Shown one piece after another: positions 1 through 11,398 of a stretch of 64,000 bases of DNA. The notes below the pieces were generated by a model. The model was not told where the DNA came from. It worked only from the letters and a program-made list of their open reading frames with translations, and made no database searches. The DNA is from Raphanus sativus. Taxonomy: Eukaryota > Streptophyta > Magnoliopsida > Brassicales > Brassicaceae. How positions within the stretch are numbered: the first letter of the stretch is position 1; each line of letters opens with the position of its first letter. The stretch is from contig NC_079518.1 of the NCBI RefSeq assembly GCF_000801105.2, positions 26,454,800-26,518,799 of the forward strand, given 5' to 3'. The translations under genes were made by a program, and so were the position numbers.

Positions 1-2141
1 TTCCTCGGTAATTTTTTTCAATCTTTATACGGCTCGTATATTGGTTTGATTTTCACTGAAAATTACTTGCATATAAATGTCAGAACAACACGTCAACACA
101 TGTGATTGACTTTTAACTGGCAATTCTACAAAAATGAAATAGAATGAAAATATAAAAAGAGTAAACATGGAAACGATCATCCATCTCCATGTTCCTCTAA
201 TCGTTCAACCTTTTAATGATGCGGTGTCAACAAAACTCTAGAATCATTAAAATTTATCACTGTTAGATGAAACAAAAGTTCAAAACAACTCATTTTTCAT
301 TTAACAAAATAAAAAACTAACTCACTCTTGACAAAGGAGAATGAGTGTTGTTTTCAATTATTCTTTGATCTCAGTTCCTCTGTCTTCGTGTTCCACCATC
401 TTCAGTCTCACCTTTTACTTTACGATAGTGGTAATTTCTCGAATATTAGGGGATATATATGATTAGAACCAAACAAATAATACATTAAAAAAATAATACA
501 TTAAAAATCGTGGAATGGGGAAGTTACGTGAATCATGGGTGTGTAACTGCTTATCGGTTTACTTGTCTTTGATAAAAAAAATATTTAGCAACTAAAACAA
601 TTTCCAAAAATTAATTATTTTTAATTAAAAATGATAAAAGCCACATGTCACTCATAGAATTGTCAATTGACTTCTGTTTTATTGTATAAAAGATGATATA
701 CCACTGAGCATTTAATTAATTTTCTTATATTAATGTTTGTCTTTTTCAGTTATTTAATGTGTGTTTCCTAAAAATTCTTTGTTTTTTTGTTTAATTAATG
801 TATTTCCAAAACCAAATTCTATTTAATGTGGATACTTTTTATGATTTTTATTTTTTCTGTTTAATTAATACATTTCTAAAATCGAATTCGAAATAAAAAA
901 AATTGGCAACAATAATTAATAAACCTAATTTATATTATTCATTGTTTGTTTCCTATTTTCTTATATATGTGTGTGTGTTTGGAAATAATTAATAAACATA
1001 GCTTTAAATATTTAACAAACATTATTATTTTTAAACATGTAATTATATTTTTATTATTTATTAGTAATAACTAAAAATAAAAGTCACATTAAAATAATCA
1101 TTTATATAATATATAAAAATATTATATCACATATATTTTTCATATAAATAATACCACAATGTAAGTTCAGTATGATAAATGTTGAAAATATAAAATATAT
1201 AACACCATATATTTTAAATAATATATACAACAATTTTATTATACATTATCATAAATTTTGATCCATAACAAATACATTTGTACGGATATATTGGGTTGTA
1301 TTCTAAAAGTGTGAATTATACAGTTGATGGGTTATAAAACAAAATAAAATTACTCAATATAAATTATAATTATTATGTTTAAAAATGTCATATAAACAAT
1401 TATTTAATCGCGTACATTTTTAAAATATATATAGTCACTTATACAGATAAATACTTATTACAAATTTAGATTACATTCCTAGCTATTTTAACTAATTAAA
1501 ATTTTCAAAAAAATCTATACTTTTTGGAAATTTTGCTAACGTGATTTAAAATATTTTCACAGTGCATACACCTTCTCTATTTTGAAAATTATTGATACAA
1601 CTATACAAATTGAATATTCTATGGAATAAATTGTCTATATTTTTATTTTTTTTACAAATGTTATAACTAATGTATCAATTTTTAATACCATACTAACTCA
1701 TATTTATATATGTTTTTTACTTTTAATTTAGAAATTTATTTTCTAGATATTTTATACATAAATCTAATTATACAAATGTTTGATTTGTTTATATGATGTC
1801 CAATAAATATTGGTCATATAATTTACTTTAGAATATATACAAAAAAAATATTTGATGTAACTAAGTACATTGTTATTTTTAAATATATGGTATTAGTACA
1901 TACATTACAAACCATGTATAATATTCAATATAAACGAAGAAAAAAATGAAAATTGATATCCACTCGGTCGAGCGGGTCAAAATCTAGTTATATTAAAAAC
2001 GCAAAACAAACATTCGCAGAGAAAAAACAGTCTTGACACGAGATCGGTCTCTCTACTACAATTCTCTCTTCTCCATAGAATTTATTCAAGACAAAAGTTC
2101 TGTGAAGTTCCAAATTGCCAAATCTTGTAATGCACACAACA
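1..2141 (+). mobile_element. AT-rich intergenic DNA ending in a Helitron 3' terminus
   Basis: No open reading frame or gene fragment is recognisable here. At 1961-1987 there is a Helitron-type 3' end: a short GC-rich inverted repeat (CTCGGTCGAG) followed by GCGGGTCAAAATCTAG and then T at 1988. The same terminal motif recurs at 22880-22896 and, on the other strand, at 6516-6540. I could not find the matching 5' TC end, so the left limit is unknown and may lie outside the window. The rest (about 80% AT by eye) is probably decayed transposon sequence. Confidence 0.5.
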
Positions 2142-3074
2142 CTATGAGATACTCCTCACATATTGGTCAAGTGCAGTGTTGAACAACTCTGACCTTAAAA
2201 GACCCAATGAAAAAACATAGTCAGGACAGACAATACGGTTTGCTGCTTGATGCAATAAAGAAGACGTTATTCATTGAAAGCTTACTTGATTGGAGATCCT
2301 GGGTTGTAGATAGGATTTTTCACCACATATTCAACGTATAAACCGTAAATGTACTTCATGGATTCGCGCAAATCTCCAGTCTTTGGATGAGTTACTAAGA
2401 TAATCTACAAAAAAAGAGTATAAGCACAAACAACTTACTAATCACATTTACTTATACATGACTTTGTGTTTGACATCTGTCTGAAATGAATGCTCATGTT
2501 TAACATTCACCTTCTTTTTACCATACTCTTACATATAATATCCTAAAGATTCTTCACCTTCTCTAACATAAAATACTAAAGACAATGACTTTAAGGTTGA
2601 ATTTACAAGAGAGAGACAGTTCTTGAAGCTGACCTTAATACCAGAGGGAGTCTCCATGAAGCTTAGCTTGTACGTATTCGTACGGAAACTATGGAAAGAG
2701 CATCCTTGTCCTGGCAACTGTGGAACCCCTAGATTCCCCTTATCCGCACTGCAAATCATCATCATCACAGAGAGAGAGAGAGATCCAAATTGGATCAGAT
2801 CGAGAATTCAAATCCATAAAAAAAAGGATCTAAAGGGTGAGATCACTAACTTGACGGGATCCATCTTGGCGGTGAGGGATTTGAGGGAGAAGAGAAGACC
2901 GAACATGAGCTTGTGATCTTGCTGAGGGTTGAGCGTGTGAAGAGGCCTGTTCCATTCTTTGTAGAGGAGACACACGCCGTTGCGGTTGAAAACGTACATC
3001 ATGTGCGCGTTGTTTCCACTCGCCGTCGGTACCTGTGGCGACGGAGATATCTCGGATCCACCGAAGAACTGCAT
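2142..3074 (-). CDS. TRAPPC1: TRAPP complex subunit 1 (TRAPPC1/Bet5-like), four exons
   Basis: Exons on the minus strand are 3074-2851, 2748-2634, 2404-2286 and 2193-2142, all with GT-AG junctions, giving 169 residues, the usual length of plant TRAPPC1. TRAPPC1 is a longin-fold core subunit of the TRAPP tethering complexes, which act as Rab1/Ypt1-type exchange factors in ER-Golgi traffic. The longin core begins at MMYVFNRNGVCLLYKEW (residues 25-41); LMFGLLFSLKSL and the FRTNTYKLSFMETPSGIK segment are typical of the family. The start is the first ATG in frame, because the longer reading frame begins with TTG. The last exon encodes the family ending, a run around SELFNTALDQYVRSIS. Frame is kept across all three introns and there is no stop, so the gene looks intact. 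I identify the family from memory and no alignment was run. Confidence 0.93.
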
Positions 3075-3189
3075 TCTTTCGTCGTCGTCTCCGTGCAAGA
3101 TCAGAGAAAAATGTGTGCAAATAAATTAGAATTCGATTCAGACGAAACAGAAGTTACAGAACACACTTTATGTCTTCTTTATTTTAGGC

Positions 3190-3235
3190 TTTTAATTGGG
3201 CCTTTGAATTCAAAGCATGTTCGTAATGGGCCAAA
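3190..3235 (-). promoter_or_regulatory. Site II (TGGGCC/GGCCCA) motifs upstream of TRAPPC1
   Basis: Two copies of TGGGCC lie about 120-155 bp upstream of the TRAPPC1 start codon, at about 3198 (ATTGGGCCTTTG) and 3228 (AATGGGCCAAAG). Site II elements of this type are bound by TCP factors and are common in plant housekeeping promoters. Position and motif fit; function is inferred. Confidence 0.4.
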
Positions 3236-3411
3236 GCCATTTGTTGTCGGAGTCTTTCAAACTCGGTCGGATTTAAGTAAAAAGCAGCCAAAGAACTTGA
3301 AGCTACAAAAACTGAAGGGGCATTAATTGACGAAAAGTAAGAATGGTCATCTCTAATCTCTATCTAGATTTTGACCCGTCATTTCTGTATTATTTTCACT
3401 TTTATGAAATA

Positions 3412-4933
3412 CTAGGTGATTTTCCCGTGCTCATGCACGGATCTAAAATATTTATAAAGTAGATATACTATAATAATTAATTTCTATTTACTTTTAATTT
3501 ATATCAATTTAATAGTTTATATGCATATTTTATATTAATAATATTATATTACTTTAATTAGACATACACTTTTAGATATGTTATATCTAGTCAGTTTTGT
3601 TGTTTTATAGTCTATTTAGTTATCATTTGGATAATATTTTATAATTGTTTGATCAAAAGATGTTTACTGTTAAAATCTATTTTTTATTTTTAGTAACTCT
3701 TAAAAATAAGCAGTAAAATAATTGTGATTGATTTTAAGAAATTATATTATATAAGTAAAGCATAATTTATAGATATTTTTGTTGTAATTGAAAGATATTA
3801 TATTCAAATAAATATATGAGAATAAATAAAAAATTTCAATAATACTAATTATAAACTATTTTAGCCAATTAAACATATATTTATTTTTGTTACTTAATTA
3901 TTTTATGTAATCATCTAAGAAAATAGATAGATATGTTAAAAATATTCTCTTACTTTGAAATTGTATTGTTTAGAATTATGTTTTAAAATAAATAATATTT
4001 CTTTTTCTAATATCAAGATTATCTATGTGAATTTTTTTTTTATGAAATCACATTATATACAAATATATATGTTATTTTTTAAATGGAATATTACCATTTT
4101 GTGAAATTTCCTTTTTAATGAAATCATATTATATAAGCATATATTTTCGTTTTTAAATTAGCTTTTAAAATTTATTAGTGTTTCCTTTTATTATATAGGT
4201 TATTTGGAAAAATTTAAAAAGGAAACTAAATTAAAAAATCAAAAAAATATTTAACAATAACAATTTAAATCATTAAGGGTATACGTGTAATCAACCATCG
4301 TGAGAATTAATGTGAGTGCGACATATAGAAAAGTGACTTCTCAAATAATATTATAGAGATTTTAGATATAAAGGTTGATTAGTTTATGTTACTTTATTAT
4401 TTTATGTAATCATCTAAGAAATTAGATAGATATATCAAAATATTTATATTACTTTGAAAATATATATTTTGTATTGTTTAGAATTATGTTTTAAAATAAA
4501 TAATATTTCTTTTTCTAATATCAAAATTATATTTCTGAAATTTGTTTTTATAAAATCACATTATATACAAATATATATTTTTCATCTAAGAAACAATAGA
4601 TATAAAGTAAGTATTTATTACTTCAAAATTATAATTTATTTTATTTAAAATATTTTGAAAATAGAATACTACTATCTTGTGAAATTTCCTTTTTAATGAA
4701 ATTATATTATATATACATATATTTCGTTTTTAAATTTTATTTTTAAAATTTATAAATTTTCCTTTTTAATATATATGTTATATGGAAAATTTCAAAAAGG
4801 AAACTTAAAAAAAATAATAGGTATTAACTGTAGTGTTTTTAATTTATTAAGGGTATCAATGTAATCAACCATCGTGAGAATTAACGTGAACGCGACACGT
4901 AGGAAACTGACTTCTCAAATAATATTATAGAGA
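3412..4933 (-). mobile_element. Non-autonomous Helitron, minus strand, with two 5' ends
   Basis: Read on the minus strand, the 3' terminus at 3412 ends in a CCGTGCATGAGCACGGG hairpin, AAAATCAC and CTAG. The 5' terminus (TCTCTATAATATTATTTGAG) occurs twice, at 4359 and at 4933. The 5' half is duplicated: 3890-4359 and 4388-4933 share the ATTTTATGTAATCATCTAAG segment, the region around AATCAACCATCGTGAGAATT and the terminus. No coding capacity is seen. The same family occurs in the opposite orientation at 12331-14096. Confidence 0.7.
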
Positions 4934-5439
4934 TATTATTTGTTTGTAATTATTGAATGTATTTATCTTAATAAAATCTTCTTTATAATAAGTTCGACAT
5001 ATAGAATCTCTCTGGTAAACTATGTGTTTTTTTGCTTTGTTTTATTCTCTCTCTAATAAATATATATTTATTTGGCTTGTTGTTAAAATAAACAATTTTA
5101 GAACGCAAATGTATAATACTTTTATATTGATATTTTGTTTAAACAATATGACATATTTCTATATTAATTAAATTTTTACATTTTAATTTAATTTTTTATA
5201 CAAATAAACATATTTGTGTAGTTTGTTGTTAAAAAAATGATTTTGAATGCAAATGTACAGTACTTTTATATTATTTTTTTGTTATGTGCAGCCATTATTT
5301 TTTGTTCAAATATAAATCATTTTCAAATACTTTTGTTTTTTGAATATTTTTAGTTTTCTATACATCAGAACAAAATTCATACAGACCCATGGGATTCAAT
5401 TTGAAACTCACACATAAATTTATATCCAAACATGGCCTA
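4934..5439. other. AT-rich spacer, nothing recognised
   Basis: Apart from a weak duplication of a TTGTTGTTAAAA..GAATGCAAATGTA segment (near 5080 and 5225), I see no gene, RNA or terminal-repeat structure in this stretch. Confidence 0.4.
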
Positions 5440-6340
5440 ATATCAAAACCAAAAAAATCTATACCGAAAAAAATTGACCAGTACCTAAATGGTTACCCAA
5501 ATATTTGTTTCTAATGGATTCCGTAAACAAATAAAAAATATTTATGTGTTTGGCTAAATTAAGTGAAATATAAAATTTTATTCAGTAATATTTGTAAAAT
5601 ATTAATAATGATCAATATATGAATATCAATTTGTTTCAATAAGTTTTGGAATTGTAATTAATGAATTTAAATTGATTTGAAATGCAGTGGTAGAATCTGT
5701 AAATAAAAAAAATACAAAAAGGAAGTACCTAAAAAGAAATATCAAAACCCGAAAAAATATATACCCGAAATAAACGACATGTACCTAAATGGATACATGA
5801 ATGTATATGCCTAACTGATTTTGTAAACAAATAGAAAATATTTTTATGTGTTTGGCTAAATGAAGTTAAATAGAAATTTTTTATTTACTAATATTTTTAC
5901 AATATTAATAATGATCAATATATGAATATCGATTTGTCTAGATAATTTTTTGAAATTTTAATTAATTAATTTAAATTGATTTTAAATGCAATGGTAGAAT
6001 CTATAAATAAAAAAAAAACACAAAAGGAAGTACTAAAATGAAATTTCAAAACCCAAAAAAATCTATACCCGAAAGAAACGACTCGTACCTAAATGGGTAT
6101 CCGAATATTTATGCCTAACTGATTTTGTAAAAAAATAAAAAATATATATATATTTTGTGTTTGGCTAAAATAAGTGAAATGTTTTTTTAATAGTAATTTT
6201 ACATATTAATAATGATCAATATATGGAGACATCAATTTGTTTAGATAAGTTTGGAATTATAATTAATTAATTTAAATTGATTTTAAATGTAGTGGTAAAA
6301 TCTGTAAATAAAAAAATTACAAAAAGGAAATACCTATTTT
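5440..6340. repeat. Three degenerate tandem copies of a ~300-bp unit
   Basis: Three consecutive copies start near 5445, 5745 and 6048. Each carries the order: AAAAAATCTATACC-GAAA, a GTACCTAAATGG stretch, TTTTGTAAACAAATA, TGTGTTTGGCTAAA, ATTAATAATGATCAATATATG, then TTTAAATTGATTTxAAATG. Spacing is close to 300 bp. The second and third copies contain the CCCGAAA words typical of the Brassicaceae CCGAACCCGA repeat class. No coding potential. Confidence 0.65.
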
Positions 6341-6515
6341 TTTATAAATACAATGACTAAATGTGTAAATAAAAAGAAGTATATATACTGATATCCATGT
6401 TTCCAAACAATTCTCATTTAATATTGTTATTCATGTTTCCAAACAAAACTCTTTTTAAACTGCAATTCATGTCTCTAAACACTCCTATTTTGTACTTCAA
6501 CTTTAATAATATAGA

Positions 6516-7767
6516 CTAGATTTTGACCCGCGCTTTCAAAGCGCGGGTTTATTTTCCTTTATTATTTTAAATTGACAAATATTTAGTAAATGTTTTTATA
6601 AAAGACTTAAGCTTTTTATCTTTCTTTATCGTGTTTCATTTTAAAAGAGTATAGGCCTGAGCACAATATCCGGACCTGAAGAACCAACCCGAAACCGACC
6701 CGAAAATCAGGATCTCGAACCCGATCAGACCCGGGATAAATATCCGAATAAATTCTAAATTGCTATATCCGAAGAACCGGTTCCGAATCCGAACCGAATG
6801 AGTATCCGCAGATATCCGAAATGTGAATATATATCTAAAAATATATTTTATAATTATATTTATAATTATTTTAATATTTTAAATTAATATTATAAGTTAA
6901 CTGTAGTAGTTATTTTCGGTACTTTTGAGTATTTTTGGATAAAATATGATAGTTTGGATAAAAGTTTATCCAAAAAACTGTATATAATGGATATTTTTGG
7001 TTACTTTTGGTTATTTTTGGTTACTTTTGAGTAATTTGGATACAAAAATTTGAATCGAATCGGATACTTTGGTTACTTTGAGTACAAATAACCGAACCCG
7101 TTTTAGATAATTTGGTTATTTTCAGGTTCTTATGCATGAGAACTAAACCCACCCGGATCCAGAAAGATCCGACTCAAACCCGACCCAAAATTTTATAATA
7201 CCCGTATGGGTTTAATTTCAAAACCCAAAAAATCTGATACCCGAAAGAACCGATCTGTACCCGAATGGGTACCCGAACGTCCAGGTCTAATGAGTATTTA
7301 TGTTTAGAAAATTAAACTTTATTTTTAATGAATTAAGTTGTTATAACTCTGATAAATTTATTTTATTATGTGGTTAATTTTTTTAATAAAAAAATTATAT
7401 ACTTTTAGTAAAGATTTATACTTTTCAATGAAAAAATTCAATTTTTTATGAATGCTTAAATTATATTAAAAACAGAAAAACATAATAATTAAGTGATTAA
7501 TTTTTGTTCACTACACAAAATATTAAGAATGATTGAAAATAAATTATTTGAACTTGGAGAAAAAAATAAGAATTGGATATGATTTCTTAATCGGCCCAAA
7601 TGGCCCAAAAGAGATGATGTGGGTAGTGGGCTGGATCCAAAAATAATGATCCAATATAAATGTGTTATTAATATTACTTAATTATCCTTAATGAAATAAG
7701 TAATGTTAGTAAAGAAAAGGGTATTTTTAGTAAAAAACAGAATAGGATCCTGCTTTAATAGTATAGA
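6516..7767 (-). mobile_element. Non-autonomous Helitron, minus strand
   Basis: On the minus strand the 5' end is TCTATACTATTAAAGCAGG at 7767 (preceded by A) and the 3' end is a GCGCTTTGAAAGCGC hairpin, GGGTCAAAATCTAG at 6516, followed by T. Both ends fit Helitron rules (5' TC, 3' hairpin plus CTRR, insertion between A and T). The element is 1252 bp and has no helicase or Rep coding region. A CCGAACCCGA-rich repeat (6655-7290) sits inside it. Confidence 0.75.
6655..7290. repeat. CCGAACCCGA-rich dispersed repeat inside a Helitron
   Basis: Both flanks of this block are dense in CCCGAA, CCGAACC and ACCCGAATGGGT words (6660-6810 and 7080-7280), with an AT-rich centre containing repeats of TTTTTGGTTACTTTTG. 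The ends (GGCCTGAG at left, CCAGGTCTAA at right) are roughly inverted, suggesting a decayed inverted-repeat element. A related block lies at 45130-45835. Confidence 0.5.
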
Positions 7768-10099
7768 TATAGATGGTTTATCACATCTTTTAATTGATAC
7801 ATATTTTATAGCAAATATCTATGTTTGATTCAATATTTGTTAACTGATACACAGTTTATTACCATACATATTTACTGAGTGACACATGGTATAATTAATC
7901 ACAAAAAAAAATATCTACTATTATGTATGTTACTGATTCTTTTAACAAGTACAGCTAATTGACAGATGGTGGATAAAATGCTATCAATTATTCGTAGCCG
8001 ATAACAAAACAAGTATCCAAAGGATAAGAATTGACGTTCAATCATAACTACTACCAGGTAATAACTGATACATGGATACAAAATAATTATTTGTACTGAT
8101 ATATGGATTTTTAGCTAATAAATAGTTTATCTGACTTATTAGCTGGTGCATTGGTCTAATACAATGTTTGTTAATTGATACGTAATTTGTTAAATAATAC
8201 ATGTCTTTAGTAATCTCTGATTATATCCTAAAATTTGAATATTTATTATGTATGTTACTGATTCTTTTAAAATATACCACTAATCCATAAATGGTGGGTA
8301 AGATGTTAACCAATAAATAACTGAATATTTATTTGATACCTAATTCCAAAAATAATTACACTTCTACATTTTTAAAATTCTACATTCTTAACGGATAACA
8401 CTTTTTGTTCAGCGTTGATAAAACTCTTATGTTGGTGTCAAAGACAAGGTGAGGATGAGTAGTTCGGTGGAGAAATCTCGTTGAAATTAAAGTTTGTAAC
8501 GGTTGAAAGATTTAAAAAATAGATTGACGGATATGAATTTGATGAAAAGAGTTTAATGTTGATGATAAAGACAAAAGTTCGTTGTGAGAACAAAAGTAAA
8601 TTAAAAAGGAAAGTTATCGAAGTGGATGAAAACATCAATCATCGGAGGAAATAATAACACTGGATTTCACAAGAATCATATAACAAATGGAAAAGGATCG
8701 TGAAAATGAAAAAATAGTCAAAAATGGAAAATAAAAATAAATGAGAGACATAAAAGTAGGGATAATATAGATGTCACATCATGTGAAACTTACCTATTAG
8801 GTGAAAATCGTGTATATTTCATAAAATTTCTCTAAAAGACAACACTCAAAAAATGGAACTTTTGAGTTTTTTGGCCGGATATGCCAAAATTGTCATGGTA
8901 ACTCAACGGAGATCACTGTTCCTTCGCGTACTTGGCCTTCGTCCATTCAGCCGTGTTTCCGCACACAATGTAGATGTCATTTTAGTTTTTTCATATTCAT
9001 AAATATAAATATAAAATAAGCTAATTCGCCAACTGCTCAACTTAAAACTGATAAAATTATTTTCAAATATTTTAACGGCTTACCGTAAAAACATTCATCT
9101 ATTTTTTTAAGAATTGTATGCCTTATACTTCATATTATAATTAGCAGAAAATATTAATAAGTGAGATCCAATTGTATTATATTGTTTGCAAATACTTTTA
9201 AACGTGCATTGCTTGAAAATATATTCCGTTAGTATAATATTGTTTTCTATAGTATTTTGATAATTATAATTTTAAATCAAATAAAATTATATATATCCAG
9301 TAATACTATTACACATCATTTTTCCTAAATGGAATCATAGAATATATTTTAAACTAATATAAGAATATAATCTTTTCCAAATAAATATTATTGGATAGCA
9401 TATCTAATTGGTTAGAAATGAATGGACTTTTAAACTGTAAAATCAAAAAGAATTTGATTGCTTAGGAAAAAAATAAAACTTAAAGATTTTTATCCATAAT
9501 ATTATATGAATTTTTATTATTGAGTATTTTTATTGTGACACTAATTGTGCTATTAATAGTTCAACAAATTCAAATACTCACCTGACAAAAAGAATACTCA
9601 CAACTAATATTTTAAAATTTTACAATTTATCAGAAACAACTAGTAAGAATGCATAAAATATATTGTTTTCAATATAAATATAAACAATTTATCAGTGTTA
9701 AAAACAGGAGAAACAGCAAACAAAAGGATTCTTATTTAATAAATCATGAGTTAAAAAACTTATATGTCATTCGTGTCTTTATGAATGGTTTATTTTTATT
9801 TTAAAAAGTATTTAACTATATAGAAATCATAATAAAATAATTATATTAATGTTGAGATATTCTTGAAACTTTTTACTTATAATAGAGTCTTAAGTCAATG
9901 AAATTGTCAGTTAAATATAGGTAAACAACTTTGACCAAGATCGTTTTGAATATCTCTCTTTTTAGTGATTTCAAGGAAAGATATTTACCAAATACCCTAA
10001 GCAGATTTGTAACCATGAAAGTAAATACAAAATCCTCTATTTTTCTTTTTGGTCAAAACAAAATCCTCTAGTTATGTCATAACTATATATGATTAATAA
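7768..10099. other. Intergenic DNA with one internal duplication; no gene seen
   Basis: The segment around TATTATGTATGTTACTGATT occurs at about 7919 and 8246, each followed by similar AAATGGTGG/AGATGGTGG text, so 7790-8330 is probably a diverged tandem duplication. 8840-8990 is less AT-rich but has no open frame that I can assign. From 9000 to 10099 the sequence is plain AT-rich DNA. Confidence 0.4.
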
Positions 10100-10296
10100 T
10101 TGGTCAGATTAACAAATATATATACACATATTGTATATTTTCATCAGCCGAGTGGAAGAGACAACACCTTTGAGGTATATCATTCGGTCTCGACTCGTCC
10201 TGTTTTTTATGTGTCTTGTGGGTTTTATCTATTCAACATTTTAGTGATTGTTGCTCTTTGTGTATTGGTTCTTTTATACTCTTGTAGGAAGCTACA

Positions 10297-11244
10297 ATGG
10301 TGTTCAGCGAGATGGGAATGCGTAGCAACACAGGTTTCTTCTTCTCTGATGATAATGGCAACACCGATGATGAGTTTGATGTGGATAAGCTTGAGAAAAG
10401 GATATGGACGCAGGAAATGCGGTTAAAACGTCTAAAGGAACATATCAAGAATAAAGAAAGAGACGATGAGCAACTGATCTCAAAGTATATGTTTAAGATG
10501 ATGGAAGTGTGTAACGCCCAAGGTTTTGTCTACGGGATCATTCCCGAGGAAGGGAGACCTATTATAAGTGCTTCTAGTAATCTTCAAGAATGGTGGAAAG
10601 ATAAGGTCAGGTTTGATCTTAATGGTCCACTTGCTATAGCAAAACACCAAGAATTAAATAATATGATTAATGAAGATTGTAACGCTATTGCAAATGGACT
10701 AGTTCGAAAATCGCTAAGAGAACTTCAAGATCCGACTCTTGGATGGCTTTTATCAGCATTGATGCCACATTGTGATCCTCCGCAGAGAAGGTTTCCTTTT
10801 GAGAAAAGAGTTAGACCACCATGGTGGCCTACAGGGGAAGAGTATTGGTGGCCTAGAGATCAAGGTCTCGCGCCGCCTTATAAGAAGCCTCATGATTTGA
10901 AGAAGTCATGGAAGATTGGTGTGTTGACTTCAGTTATTAAGCATTTGTCTCCTGGTACAATACGTGAGATTGTTACTCAATCCAAAAGCTTGCGGAATAA
11001 GATGACTACTAAAGAAAAGGACATTTGGTTTAACGTTATTGACCAAGAAGAGGCCTCAAGACATGAGAAAATGTTGAATACTTCAAACTTCGCGATCAAT
11101 CTCGGATTTCAAAACATGAATTCAAGAAAAAACTACCAACCGAGTTGTCCAAACCGAGATTGTCTGTTTGAATCATCCGAACCGTTGAATATGTCATTGT
11201 TCGATGGTAGACAGAAGCATAGAAGCTTGTATGGTTCTTCTTGA
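10297..11244 (+). CDS. EIN3-like (EIL) transcription factor, short form
   Basis: A single-exon frame of 315 residues. EIN3/EIL proteins bind DNA in the nucleus and drive ethylene or sulfur responses. Family landmarks in order: an acidic [14 protein letters not shown] segment (24-37), [20 protein letters not shown] (63-82), [13 protein letters not shown] (98-110), [17 protein letters not shown] (152-167), PPWWPTG (174-180), [16 protein letters not shown] (195-210). Typical EIN3/EIL proteins are about 470-630 residues. This one lacks most of the C-terminal half, has a shortened basic segment after KRLKEH (49), and lacks short pieces around WWPRDQG (185-190) and LSPGTIRE (the family has a few more residues at each). 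A possible 5' UTR intron ends at TTGTAG, 10283-10288, as in EIN3 genes. It resembles the divergent EIL4/EIL5 type, but I cannot separate these by eye. It may be a rapidly evolving or partly impaired copy. Confidence 0.88.
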   Translation: MVFSEMGMRSNTGFFFSDDNGNTDDEFDVDKLEKRIWTQEMRLKRLKEHIKNKERDDEQLISKYMFKMMEVCNAQGFVYGIIPEEGRPIISASSNLQEWWKDKVRFDLNGPLAIAKHQELNNMINEDCNAIANGLVRKSLRELQDPTLGWLLSALMPHCDPPQRRFPFEKRVRPPWWPTGEEYWWPRDQGLAPPYKKPHDLKKSWKIGVLTSVIKHLSPGTIREIVTQSKSLRNKMTTKEKDIWFNVIDQEEASRHEKMLNTSNFAINLGFQNMNSRKNYQPSCPNRDCLFESSEPLNMSLFDGRQKHRSLYGSS

Positions 11245-11398
11245 ATTTTATTTGGTATATAGTATGATCGCTTCTTTCACCTATCTGCCAAATAAATGGT
11301 TAATCACTGTTTTCAAAAATAAAACTTGACTTTCTGAATATTATGCGATCACAAATCTTTTTTTTTTTTTAAGTTATGGCATATCTTTAGCTCTCAGA

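Noticed and set aside
3361..3385. Second minus-strand Helitron 3' end (TCTAGATTTTGACCCGTC)
   Set aside because: Has CTAG and the GGGTCAAAAT motif but no hairpin and the wrong flanking base; probably a degraded remnant.
8780..8815. Possible Helitron terminus at ACCTATTAGGTGAAAATCG
   Set aside because: Resembles an inverted CACCTAG end but lacks CTRR and a GC-rich hairpin.
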